Source: Chloranthus sessilifolius (Eukaryota; Streptophyta; Magnoliopsida; Chloranthales; Chloranthaceae). From it: 64,000 bases of DNA. Position 1 is the first letter of the stretch, and the number at the start of each line of letters is the position of its first letter. Made by a program: the position numbers and the translations under genes. The notes under the pieces are model-generated. The model did no database searches, was not told the origin of the DNA, and was given only the letters and a program-made list of their open reading frames with translations. Where the stretch lies: NCBI GenBank assembly GCA_021018995.1, contig CM037587.1, positions 90,517,251 through 90,581,250 on the forward strand, written 5' to 3'. Below, piece after piece: positions 45,586 through 57,515 of the stretch.

Positions 45586-47680
45586 TGTTAAGTGGTGAAA
45601 AAAGACACTTTTTCACCCCTTAACCTGACCATTGATAGACCCCTGAGCACACTAATAAGCTTCTGTCAAGAGAATTTTGTGGACGACAAAAAAAGAAGAC
45701 ACTAATGCAGAAAAGCACTCAAGAATGCCCAAAAAGGGGCTATCTCTCAGCACGAGACAAACCCAGCAATGACACACTAGCGGGTAGCACATCACTGGAC
45801 CCTTGGAGTGCGTGGCTACAGCAGGACAAGGCGAAGGAAGTGAAAACAGGCTGAAAACGTCCTATCGATTGGTCACCTGAAGATTTCGATAGGAGCAGAA
45901 AGCAAAGAAAGGACGAATTCGTGTGGATTGAGGAGTTTGATAGGATCCAAGAACCTATCGAGCAGCTAGAAGGAAGGAAGAAATCATCCTATCGAAAACC
46001 TGCTTGAAGCGTCAAAGGAACCTATCAAATGGTTTCTTGAACCTATTGAGATGAAAATGCTGGAACAGAACCTATCGAAGGGTGATTGAGCCTTTCGATA
46101 AGAGTGAAAACAATCCTATTGAAACAACAGCATGTAGAGTGGAACCTATCGAAATGGTTCTCCAACCTGTCGAAGAGCTTCTCCAACCTGTCGAATGCTC
46201 CAGGCCAAGGGCTGAGAATGCTGAAACTCTAATAGAAGACTCATCCTATCACAACCTATCGAAGAGATCTGAGAACCTAGCGAAAGGACCAAAATGCTCT
46301 ATGTGAACTTGTCGAAAGCTTCCTGAACCTGTCGAAATTGTGTGCAGAACTTCTCAGAAATTCAGCGATGCACACATTGTGATTCAGAGACCTGTTGCTC
46401 GCAACTCGAGGCACTTGGTGACCGGCACAACGGTTCCAGAAGATGCCCTAGGAAGCCTTAATCGACCCACGTGTTCTAACAGAACTCTAACAAAGTCTGA
46501 CAACCTTTTAGAAGGGATTTTTGGTGAGAAAAACAGAGGAGAAAGCTATATATAGAGACCCCCAATTGCCATTGGGGGGAGGTTCGAGATCTGAGGCAAA
46601 TTCTGGAGATTAGCGCTTGCAGAGCAACTCCATTTTCCCTCCTTTAGCCCAACAATGGTTGGCTAATTCTCTTGGAGTAGCAAGGAGAGAGGTTAGATCT
46701 GTAATTGGGTAAGGTTAAGACTGCTATTGTGAGTTCTCAGTTGCACAGACTACAGATCTGAGAGTGTTTCCATTATAGAGTGACTTTAATTGCAATGTAA
46801 ATGCTGTTTTTAATGCTTTAATTAGATCTAAAGTTCCTTTGGCTTCATTTGGTGATTGATCGGATTTGTGTAGAGGAGTTGTAGATCAGCTCACCCACTT
46901 AACTGGTAGGCCTCTTGGATACCACCCGATCTCCCTGGATCTGATACTCCTGTGACTCCTTGAGTTCGTGACTTGGGAATTGTAGCATTTGTTGTGATTT
47001 TAATTGTTCTAATTGATGTTTCAGCTTTGGAGGAGATCCCTAGGATGGCCTGTGACCATTAAAGTAGACAGATCATAACCTTAAGATTAGCCCAAGCTCA
47101 GGTTTCAATTGGATTTGTCTGTTACAAATCCATGGATTCGATAAAGTCTATAGGATGGTCTGTGACCATTAAAGTGGACAGATATAGCCTTAAGACTAGG
47201 TGGATCCTGTGATTTGGAGTGGAACTTCTACCCTGCAGCTGTGCTTATAGCCAGCGAGGGAATTGTGTGCTCTGAACCTCTGTAGCATGATTAATTGAAT
47301 CTGATTTCAGTGGAGACCCATCTCTAAGCTACTCTTCTCCATTTTTTGCTTTTTCCTCTCTTCCCCTGCAAGATATAAGTTCTTAAACTCGATCCAATTT
47401 AGTCTATATTTAATTTTAGCTTAGTTTAAGTGACAATCTATTTTAAACCTCTCCCCTGTCTTTTAGCTAACTTAGCAATAGTTAGGGTGCCAGATCTGAC
47501 ACAGATCTGGAGATTTATCATATTTTTAACCAACCTCCCTGTGGACATTACGTTACGCACCATTCTTTTAAAGCTTGCTACAACAGATCCTGAGTACTTG
47601 TAGGTTTGTATGAGTGTGTTCTGCCTAGTTGTATTAGTGATTTCAGACCCTCATTTGAGGGAAGGAAAACACAATCAACA
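45586..47680 (+). repeat. Athila LTR unit 1 (3' LTR of D2)
   Basis: TGTTAAGTGG...CAATCAACA, 2,095 bp. U3 carries the CCTATCGA cluster (45860-46335), and a TATA box (TATATATA at about 46547-46554) precedes gagacccccaattgcc. It is about 50 bases shorter than the other units, mainly near 45920. Followed by the nine bases agttttttg. Confidence 0.92.
45860..46335. repeat. Cluster of CCTATCGA / TCGATAGG motifs in Athila U3
   Basis: About 18 copies in both orientations, exact or with one substitution (cctgtcga, cctattga, cctagcga), spaced about 20-50 bases. The cluster is repeated in every LTR unit. It opens a shared 60- to 75-codon frame (MIEPFDKSENN...) that I consider a by-product. Confidence 0.85.
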
Positions 47681-47689
47681 AGTTTTTTG

Positions 47690-49836
47690 TGTTAAGTGAT
47701 GAAAAATGCCTCTTTTCACCCTTTAACCTGACCATTGATAAACCCATGAGCACACTAATAAGCTTCTGTCATGAGCATTTTATGGACAGCAAGAAAAGAA
47801 GACACTAATGCAGAAAAGCACTCAAGAATGCCTTCAAAGGGGTTATCTCTTAGAACGGGACAAACCCAGCAACGACAGACTAGAGGGCAGCACATCATTG
47901 GACCCTTGGAGCACGTGGCTATAGCAGGGCAAGGCGAAGGAAGTGAAAACAGGCTGAAAACGTCCTATTGATTGGTCACCTAAAGATTTTGATAGGAGCT
48001 GAAAGCAAAGAAAGGAAAAATTTGTGCAGCTGAAGAGGTTTTCGATAGGATCTGAAGGCAGAAGAAGGATGAATTCGTATGGATTGGGGAGTTCGATAGG
48101 ATCAAAGAACCTATCGAGCAGCTGAAAGGAAGGAAGAAATCATCCTATCAAAAACCTGCCTGAAGCGTCAAAGGAACATATCGAATGGTTTCTTGAACCT
48201 ATCGAGATGAAAATGCTGGAACAGAACCTATCGAAGGGTGATTGAGCCTTTCGATAAGAGTGAAAACAATCCTATAAAAACAATTGCATGCAGAGCGGAA
48301 CCTATCGAAATGGTTCTCCAACCTGTCGAAGAGCTTCTCCAACCTGTCGAATGCTCCAGTCCAAGGGCTGAGAATGCTGAAACTCTAAGAGAAGACTCAT
48401 CCTATCACAACCTATCATAGAGATCTGAGAACCTAGCGAAAGGACCAAAATGCTCAATGTGAGCCTGTCGAAAGCTTCCTGAACCTATCGAAATCGTGTG
48501 AAGAACTTCTCAAAAATTCAGCTGTGCACATGTTGTGATTCAGTGACCTACTGCACGCAACTCGATGCACTTGGTGATCGGCACGACGGTTTCAGAAGAT
48601 GCCCTAGGAAGCCCTAACCGACCCACGTGTTCTAACAGAACTCTAACAAACTCTGACGACCTTCTAAAAGGGATTTTTGGTGGGAAAAACAGAGGAGAAA
48701 GCTATATATAGAGACCCCCAATCGCCATTGGGGGAGGATCGAGATCTGAGCAAAATTCTGGAGATTAGCGCTTGCAGAGCAACACCATTTTCCCTCATTT
48801 AGCCCAACAATGGTTGGCTAATTCCCCTGGAATAGCGAGGAGAGAGGTTAGATCTATCATTGGGTAAGGTTAAGACTGCTATTGTGGGTTCTCAGTTGCA
48901 CAGACTACAGATCTGAGAGTGTTTCCATTGTAGAGTGACTTTAATTACAATGTAAATGCTATTTTTAATGCTTTAATTAGATCTAAAGTTCCTTTGGTTT
49001 CATTTGGTGATCAATCGGATTTGTGTAGAGGAGTTGTAGATCAGCTCACCCACTTAACTGGTAGGCCTCTTGGATACCACCCGATCTTCCTGAATCTGAT
49101 ATTCCTGTGACTCCTTGAGTCTGTGACTTGGGAATTGCAGCATCTATAGTGGTTTTAATTATTCTAATTGATGCTTCAGCTTTAGAGGAGATCCCTAGGA
49201 TGGTCTATGACCATTAAAGTAGACAGATCATAATCTTAAGATTAGCCCAAGCTCCGGTTTCAATTGGATTTGTCTGCTACAAATGCATGGATTCGATAAA
49301 GTTTATAGGATGGTCTGTGACCATTAAAGTGGACAGATCATAGCCTTAAGACTACGTGGATCCTGTGATTTGGAGTGGAGCTTCTACCCTGCAGCTGTGC
49401 TTATTGCCAGCGAGAGAATTGTGTGCTCTGAACCTCTGTAGCATGATTAATTGAATCTGATTTCAGTGAAGACCCATCTCTAGGCTACTCTTCTCCATTT
49501 TCTGCTTTTTTCTCTCTTCCCCTACAAGATCTAAGTTCTTAAACTCGATCCAATTTAGTCTATGTTTAATTTTAGCTTAGTTTAAGTGACAATCTATTTT
49601 AAACCTCTCCCCTGTCTTTTAACAAACTTAGCAATAATTAGGGTGCCAGATCTTATACAAATAAAGAGATTTATCATATTTTTAACCAACCTCCCTATGG
49701 ACATTACACTACTCACCATTCTTTTAAAGCTAGCTACAATAGATCTTGAGTACTTGCAGGTCTGTGTGAGTGTGTTCTGCCTAGTTGTATTGGTGATTTC
49801 AGACCCTCATTTGAGGGAAGGGAAACACAACCAACA
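47690..49836 (+). repeat. Athila LTR unit 2
   Basis: 2,147 bp, same ends as unit 1, followed by agttttttg (49837-49845) and directly by unit 3. No interior sequence intervenes. Confidence 0.92.
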
Positions 49837-49845
49837 AGTTTTTTG

Positions 49846-51984
49846 TGTTAAGTGGTAAAAAATGTCACTTTTCACCCTTTAACCTGAGCATTGATAGACC
49901 CATGAGCACACTAATAAGCTTCTGTCAAGAGCATTTTGTGGATAGCAAGAAAAGAAGACACTAATGCAGAAAAGCACTCAAGAATGCCCTAAAAGGGGCT
50001 ATCTCTCAGCACGGGAGAAACCCAAGAATGGCACACTAGAGGGTAGCACATCACTGGACCCTCGGAGCACGTGGCTACAGCAGGGCAAGGCGAAGGAAGT
50101 GAAAACAGGCTAAAAACGTCCTATTGATTGGTCACCTGAAGATTTCGATAGGAGCGGAAAGTAAAAAAAGGAAGAATTTGTGCAGTTGAAGAGGTTTTCG
50201 ATAGGATCTGAAGGCAGAAGAAGGATGAATTCATGTGGATTGAGGAGTTTGATAGGATCCAAGAACCTATCGAGCAGCTGAAAGGAAGGAAGAAATCATC
50301 ATATCGAAAGCCTGCCTTAAGCGTCAAAGAAACATATCGAATGGTATCTTGAACCTATCAAGATGAAAATGCTGGAACAGAACCTATCGAAGGGTGATTG
50401 AGCCTTTCGATAAGAGTGAAAACAATCCTATAAAAACAACTGCAAGCAGAGCGGAACCTATCGAAATGGTTCTCCGACCTGTCGAAGAGCTTCTCCAACC
50501 TGTCGAATGCTCCAGGCCAAGGGCTGAGAATGCTGAAACTCTAAGAGAAGACTCATCCTATCGCAACCAAGCAAAGAGATCTAAGAACCTAGCAAAAGGA
50601 CCAAAATGCTCTATGTGAGCCTGTCGAAAGCTTCCTGAACCTGTCGAAATTGTGTGCAGAACTTCTCAGAAATTCAGTTGTGCACACGTTGTGATTCAGT
50701 GACCTATGCACGCAACCCAAGGCACTTGGTGATCAGCACGACGATTTCAGAAGATGCCCTAGGAAGCTCTAACCGACCCACATGTTCTAACATAACTCTA
50801 ACAAACTCTGACGACCTTCTAGAAGGGATTTTTGGTAGGAAAAATAGAGGAGTAAGCTATAAATAGAGACCCCCAATCGCCATTGGGGGGAGGATTGAGA
50901 TCTGAGCCAAATTCTGGAGATTAGCACTTGCAGAGCAACTCCATTTTCCCTCCTTTAGCCCAACAATAGTTGGCTAATTCCCCTGGAGTAGCGAGGCGAG
51001 AGGTTAGATTTGTAATTGGGTAAGGTTAATACTGCTATTGTGGGTTCTCAGTTGCACAGACTACAGATCTGAGAGTGTTTCCATTGTAGAGTGACTTTAA
51101 TTGCAATGTAAATGCTATTTTTAATGCTTTAATTAGATCTAAAGTTCCTGTGGTTTCATTTGGTGATCGATCGGATTTGTGTAGAGGAGTTGTAGATCAG
51201 CTCACCCACTTAACTGGTAGGCCTCTTGGATACCACCCGATCTCCCTGGATCTGATACTCCTATGACTCATTGAGTCTATGACTTGGGAATTGCAGCATC
51301 TGTAGTGGTATTAATTGTTCTAATTGATCCTTCAGCTTTGGAGGAGATCCCTAGGATGGTCTGTGACCACTAAAGTAGATAGATCATAACCTTAAGATTA
51401 GCCCAAGCTCAGGTTTCAATTGGATTTATCTGCTACAAATCCATGGATTCGATAAAGTCTATAGGATGGTCTGTGACCATTAAAGTGGATAGATCATAGC
51501 CTTAAGACCAGGTGGATCCTGTGATTTGGAGTGGAGCTTCTACCTTGCAACTGTTCTTATAGCCAGCGAGGGAATTGTGTGCTCTGAACCTCTGTAGCAT
51601 GATTAATTGAATTTGATTTCAGTGAAGACCCATCTCTAAGCTACTCTTCTCCATTTTCTACTTTTTCCTCTCTTCCCCTGCAAGATCTAAGTTCCTAAAC
51701 TCGATCCAATTTAGTCTATGTTTAATTTTAGCTTAGTTTAATTGACAATCTATTTTAAACCTCTCCCCTATCTTTTAGATAACTTAGCAATAGTTAGATC
51801 TTACACAGATTTTGAGATTTATCATATTTTTAACCAACCTCCCTGTGGACATTTCGTTACTCACCATTCTTTTAAAGCTAGCTACAATAGATCTTGAGTA
51901 CTTGCAGGTCTGTGTGAGTGTGTTCTGCCTAGTTGTATTGGTGATTTCAGACCCTCATTTGAGGGAAGGGAAACACAACCAACA
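49846..51984 (+). repeat. Athila LTR unit 3
   Basis: 2,139 bp. Its first 260 bases are nearly identical to those of unit 4, and its last 120 bases are identical to those of unit 2. Followed by agttttttg. Confidence 0.92.
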
Positions 51985-51993
51985 AGTTTTTTG

Positions 51994-54140
51994 TGTTAAG
52001 TGGTAAAAAATGTCACTTTTCACCCTTTAACCTGAGCATTGATAGACCCATGAGCACACTAATAAGCTTCTGTCAAGAGCATTTTGTGGATAGCAAGAAA
52101 AGAAGACACTAATGCAGAAAAGCACTCAAGAATGCCCTAAAAGGGGCTATCTCTCAGCACGGGAGAAACCCAAGAATGGCACACTAGAGGGTAGCACATC
52201 ACTGGACCCTCGGAGCACGTGGCTACAGCAGGGCAAGGCGAAGGAAGTGAAAACAGGCTGAAAATGTCTTATTGATTGGTCACCTGAAGATTTCGATAGG
52301 ACCTGAAAGATAAAAAAGGAAGAATTCGTGCAGTTGAAGAGGTTTTCGATAGGATCTGAAGGCAGAAGAAGGATGAATTCGTGTGGATTGAGGAGTTCGA
52401 TAGGATCAAAGAACCTATCGAGCAGCTAAAAGGAAGGAAGAAATCATCCTATCGAAAACCTGCCTGAAGCATCAAAGGAACATATCGAATGATTTATTGA
52501 ACCTATCGAGATGAAAATGCTGGAACAAAACCTATCGAAGGGTGATTGAGCCTTTCGATAAGAGTGAAAACAATCCTATCAAAACAACTGCATGTAGAGC
52601 GGAACCTATCGAAATGATTCTCCAACCTGTCGAAGAGCTTCTCCAACCTGTCGATTGCTCCAGGCCAAGGGCTGAGAATGCTGAAACTCCAAGAGAAGAC
52701 TCATCCTATCGTAACCTATCAAAGAGATTTGAGAACCTAGCGAAAGGACCAAAATGCTCTATGTGAGCCTGTCGAAAGCTTCCTGAACCTATCGAAATCG
52801 TGTGCAGAACTTCTTAGAAATTCAGCTGTGCAGACGTTGTGATTCAGTGACCTACTGCACGCAACTCGACGCACTTGGTGATCGGCACGACGGTTTCAGA
52901 AGATGCCCTAGGAAGCCCTAACCGACCCACGTGTTCTAACAGAACTCTAACAAACTTTGACGACCTTCTAAAAGGGATTTTTGGTGGGAAAAATAGAGGA
53001 GAAAGCTATATATAGAGACCCTCAATCGCCATTGGGGGAGGATCGAGATCTGAGCAAAATTCTGGAGATTAGCGCTTGCAGAGCAACTCCATTTTCCCTC
53101 CTTTAGCCCAACAATGGTTGGCTAATTCCCCTGGAGTAGCGAGGAGAGAGGTTAGATCTGTAATTGGGTAAGGTTAAGACTGCAATTGTGGGTTCTCAGT
53201 TGCACAGACTACAGATCTGAGAGTGCTTCCATTGTAGAGTGACTTTAATTGCAATGTAAATGCTATTTTTAATGCTTTAATTAGATCTAAAGTTCCTTTT
53301 GTTTCATTTGGTGATCGATCAGATTTGTGTAGAGGAGTTGTAGATCAGCTCACCCACTTAACTGGTAGGCCTCTTGGATACCACCCGATCTCCCTAGATC
53401 TGATAATCCTGTGACTCGTTGAGTCTGTTACTTGGGAATTATAGCATCTGTAGTGGTTTTAATTGTTCTAATTGATGCTTCAGCTTTGGAGGAAATCCCT
53501 AGGATGGTCTGTGACCATTAAAGTAGACAGATCATAACCTTAAGATTAGCCCAAGCTCAGGTTTCATTTGGATTTGTCTGCTGCAAATCCATGGATTCAA
53601 TAAAGTCTATAGGATGGTTTGTGACCATTAAAGTGGACAGATCATAGCCTTAAGACTAGGTGGATCCTGTGATTTGGAGTGGAGCTTCTACCCTGTAGCT
53701 GTGCTTATAGCCAGCGAGGGAATTGTGTGCTCTGAACCGCTGTAGCATGATTAATTGAATATGATTTTAGTGAAGACCCATCTCTATGCTACTCTTCTCT
53801 ATTTTCTACTTTTTCCTCTCTTCCCCTGCAAGATCTAAGTTTTTAAACTCGATCCAATTTAGTCTATGTTTAATTTTAGCTTAGTTTAAGTGACAATCTA
53901 TTTTAAACCTCTCCCCTTTCTTTTAGCAAACTTAGCAATAGTTTGGGTGCAAGATCTTACATAGATCTAGAGATTTATCATATTTTTAACCAACCTCCCT
54001 GTGGAAATTCCCTTACTAACCATTCTTTTAAAGCTTATTTCAACAGATCCTGAGTACTTGTAGGTCTGTATGAGTGTGTTCTGCCTAGTTGTATTAGTGA
54101 TTTCAGACCATCATTTGAGGGAAGGGAAATAGAACCAACA
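51994..54140 (+). repeat. Athila LTR unit 4
   Basis: 2,147 bp, followed by agttttttg (54141-54149) and unit 5. Confidence 0.92.
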
Positions 54141-54149
54141 AGTTTTTTG

Positions 54150-56190
54150 TGTTAAGTGGTGAAAAATGCCACTTTTCTCCCTTTAACCTGACCATTGATA
54201 GACCCATGAGCACACTAATAAGCTTCTGTCAAGAGCATTTTGTGGATAGCAAGAAAAGAAGACACTAATGCAGAAAAGCACTCAAGAATGCCCTAAAGGG
54301 GGCTATCTCTTAGCACGAGAAAAACCCAAGAACGGCACACTGGAGGGTAGCACATCACTGGACCCTTGAAGCACGTGGCTACAGCAGGGCAAGGCGAAGG
54401 AAGTGAAAACAGACTGAAAACGTCCTATTGATTGGTCACCTGAGGATTTCGATAGGAGCTGAAAGCAAAAAAAGAAAGAATTCATGCAGTTGAAGAGGTT
54501 TTTGATAGGATCTAAAGGCAGAAGAATGATGAATTCGTGTGGATTGAGGAGTTCGATAGGATCCAAGAACCTATTGAGCAGCTAAAAGGAAGGAAGAAAT
54601 CATCCTATCGAAAACTTGCCTGAAGCGTCAAAGGAACATATCGAATGATTTTTTGAACCTATCGAGATGAAAATGCTGGAACAAAACCTATCGAAGGGTG
54701 ATTGAGCCTTGCGATAAGAGTGAAAACAATCCTAGCAAGACAACTGCATGCAGAGCGGAACCTATCGAAATGGTTCTCCAACCTGTCGAAGTGCTTCTCC
54801 AACCTGTCGAATGCTCTGGCAAAGGGCTGAGAATGCTGAAACTCTAAGAGAAGACTCATTCTATCGCGACCTATCAAAGAGATCTAAGAACTTAGCGAAA
54901 GGACCAAAATGCTCAATGTGAGCCTGTCGAAAGCTTCCTGAACATGTCAAAATCGTGTGTAGAACTTCTCAGAAATTCAGCTGTGCGCACGTTGTGATTC
55001 AGTGACTTGCACGCAACCCGAGGCACTTGGTGACCGGCACGACGATTTCAGAAGATGCCCTAGGAAGCCCTAACTGATTCACGTGTTCTAACAGAACTCT
55101 AACAACCTTCTAGAAGGGATTTTTGGCAGGAAAAATAGAGGAGAAAGCTATATATAGAGACTCCATATCGCCATTGGGGGGATGATCGAGATCTGAGCCA
55201 AATTTGGAGATTAGCGCTTGCAGAGCAACTCAATTTTCCTCCTTTAGCCCAACAATGGTTGGCTAATTCCCCTGGAGTAGCGAGGAGAGAGGTTAGATCT
55301 GTAATTGGGTAAGGTTAAGATTGCTATTGTAGGTTCTCAGTTGCACAGACTACAGATCTGAGAGTGTTTCCATTGTAAAGTGACTTTAATTGCAATGTAA
55401 ATGCTGTTTTTAATTCTTTAATTAGATCTAAAGTTCCTTTGGTTTCATTTGGTGATCGATCGGATTTGTGTAGAGGAGTTGTAGATCAGCTCACCCACTT
55501 AACTGGTAGGCCTCTTGGATACCACCCGATCTCCCTGGATCTGATACTCCTGTGACTCCTTGAGTCTGTGACCTGGGAATTGTAACATCTGTAGTGGTTT
55601 TAATTGTTCTAATTGATGCTTCACCTTTGGAGGAGATCCCTAGGATGGTTTGTCACCATTAAAGTGGACAGATCATAACCTTAAGATTAGCCCAAACTCA
55701 GGTTTCAATTGGATTTGTATGCTGCAAATCCATGGATTCGATAGAGTCTATCGGATGGTCTTTGACCATTAAAGTGGACATATCATAGCCTTAAGACCAG
55801 ATGGATCCTGTGATTTGGAGTGGAACTTCTACCCTGCAGCCGTGCTTATAGCCAGTGAGGGAATTATGTTCTCTGAACCTCTGTAGCATGATTAATTGAA
55901 TCTGATTTCAGTGAAGACCCATCTCTAAGCTACTCTTCTCCATTTTTTGCTTTTTCCTCCGTTCCCCTGCAAGATCTAAGTTCCTAAACTCGATCCAATT
56001 TAGTCTATGTTGAATTTTAGCTTAGTTTAAGTGACAATCCATTTTAAACCTCTCCCCTGTCTTTTAGCTAACTTAGCAATAGTTAGGGTGCCAGATCTTA
56101 CACAGATCTGGAGATTTATCATATTTTTAACCAACCTCCCTGTGGACATTCCCTTACTTACCATTCTTTTAAAGCTTGCTATAGCAGGAT
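54150..56190 (+). repeat. Athila LTR unit 5, 3' truncated
   Basis: Colinear with the other units until about 56180 (aaagcttgct), then diverges and loses the last 110 or so bases. It adjoins the minus-oriented D1 LTR fragment. Confidence 0.88.
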
Positions 56191-56204
56191 CACAGTACTT
56201 CGTT

Positions 56205-57083
56205 AAAAATACAGTAAATCAGGATAAGATCAGCACCATTCATGCTCGGATAATGGATGAATAGAACAAAACTAGTGCAAAAATGAAACATTGATCTAAG
56301 CACTCAAAATGATCTGGATCAGAGCAAATGTGCAATTCAGTGGCTCGAGATCTTACAGATTGAGCAAAGGAGAATCGATTTATACAGTATGGTGCCGATG
56401 AAAATAATTACTGCATCAAACAGACAAAATATCTTCCGTGGGTCGGGTCTCAAACTCTTGAACAGCAGTCAAACGTCACATGTGTGCTGAATTTCGAGAA
56501 GTTACACATTTGTGCAGTTCAGGAAGCTTCGATAAATTCACATAGGCATTTGGTCCTGCAGTTCTCGGATCTTTCGATGGAGTTTAAATAGATGAGTCTT
56601 CTCTTAAATTTAACTCTTAACCTTGGCACATTGACGTCGGGGTTGAATCATTCGATAGGTTCAGCTGCATGCGATTGTTTTGATAGTTGTTTTCACTCTT
56701 GTTGGAGCTCAATCACCACCGATGGGTTACATTCGGCATTTTCATCTCGGTGAGTTCAAAGAAACCATTCGATAGGTTCCTTTGGCGCTTGAGCGAGTTT
56801 TTCGATAGGATGATTTCTTCCTTCTTTTCAAGCTGCTTTCGATGGGTTCTTGGATCTATCGAACTCCTCAATCTGCAAATTCATCCTTCTTACGCCTTGA
56901 TTCAATCAAAAACCTCTTCAAGCGCACGAATTCTTCCTTTCTTTGCTTTCGGCTCCTATCGAAATCTTTAAGTGACCAATGATGGGCGTTTTTTTCACTT
57001 CCTTCATGCGTTCGAGGTTGCTACCTGTGCCATTCTTGAGAGTGTCTTCTTTTCTTTTATCAATGGTTATTTTCACTGAACAT
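56205..57083 (-). repeat. Diverged, gapped 5' LTR fragment of D1
   Basis: In reverse, 56460-57083 follows the Athila LTR start with many small deletions; the start TGTTcagtgaaaa lies at 57083-57071. It retains CCTATCGA-type motifs. 56205-56460 is hard to align and only tentatively included. Confidence 0.6.
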
Positions 57084-57515
57084 ACGTCCATGGGTTTAGC
57101 TCTCTTAGGTTATGATTTAAAGGTATGCTAGGCTAAAAGAGTTTCCTTGATACGACTTCAGTTTTCTCAACATACTTTCTTTCTTAGGGGTTTTTACTGT
57201 ACATGCTCCGTGATTCTTCTACATTTTTTTTATTCTTTTTGCTCCATTTCAGGCAATCTCTTTTTGAGGTTTTGCCTTTTCAATTTATTTAGATTTTGAT
57301 AGTAACTTTACTTCCCTTTTTTTGTATATGTACACACATTTTTTTGGGGAAGGGAGTTATTGAAAGAAAGGCCCAGGCTCAAATAGGGTAGTAAAGGAAA
57401 TCATCATTTTTAGGGATGCTTTTTGGCTGCTGTGTTTGGAATGGTGACCTCTTTTGGGTGGTTCTTAAGTAGTCACGTATCTGTTTCACCAATACTTACT
57501 TTATCACGATAGACT
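57084..57515 (-). other. Start of A's 3' region, with E's empty target site
   Basis: Non-coding, colinear in reverse with B 18599-18935 and 22511-22575, then with 22874-22898 (about 300 bases fewer than B). The reverse complement near 57165-57180 shows the target GTATG once, uninterrupted. Confidence 0.85.

Larger units (their letters stand above)
34784..57083. mobile_element. Athila-type composite (D1 minus, D2 plus, LTR array) inserted in element A
   Basis: Both outer edges are Athila LTR ends in minus orientation: the LTR end at 34784 (TGTTGGTTGTG on the plus strand) and the LTR start at 57083. So the outer element D1 is a minus-strand copy. Its middle was replaced by a plus-strand copy D2 with five LTR units. 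Flanks show no target duplication (tggcg at left, tacgt at right), and about 18 bases of A are missing compared with B. Confidence 0.75.

Noticed and set aside
45586..54877. A conserved 60- to 75-codon frame (MIEPFDKSENN...) in the LTR units
   Set aside because: It lies in U3 upstream of the TATA box, is made of the repeated CCTATCGA motif, and its conservation follows from recent duplication of the units.
34784..57083. D1 and D2 as a single Athila element with LTRs at 34784-36905 and 45586-47680
   Set aside because: Those LTRs are in inverted orientation; the two LTRs of one retrotransposon must be direct repeats.
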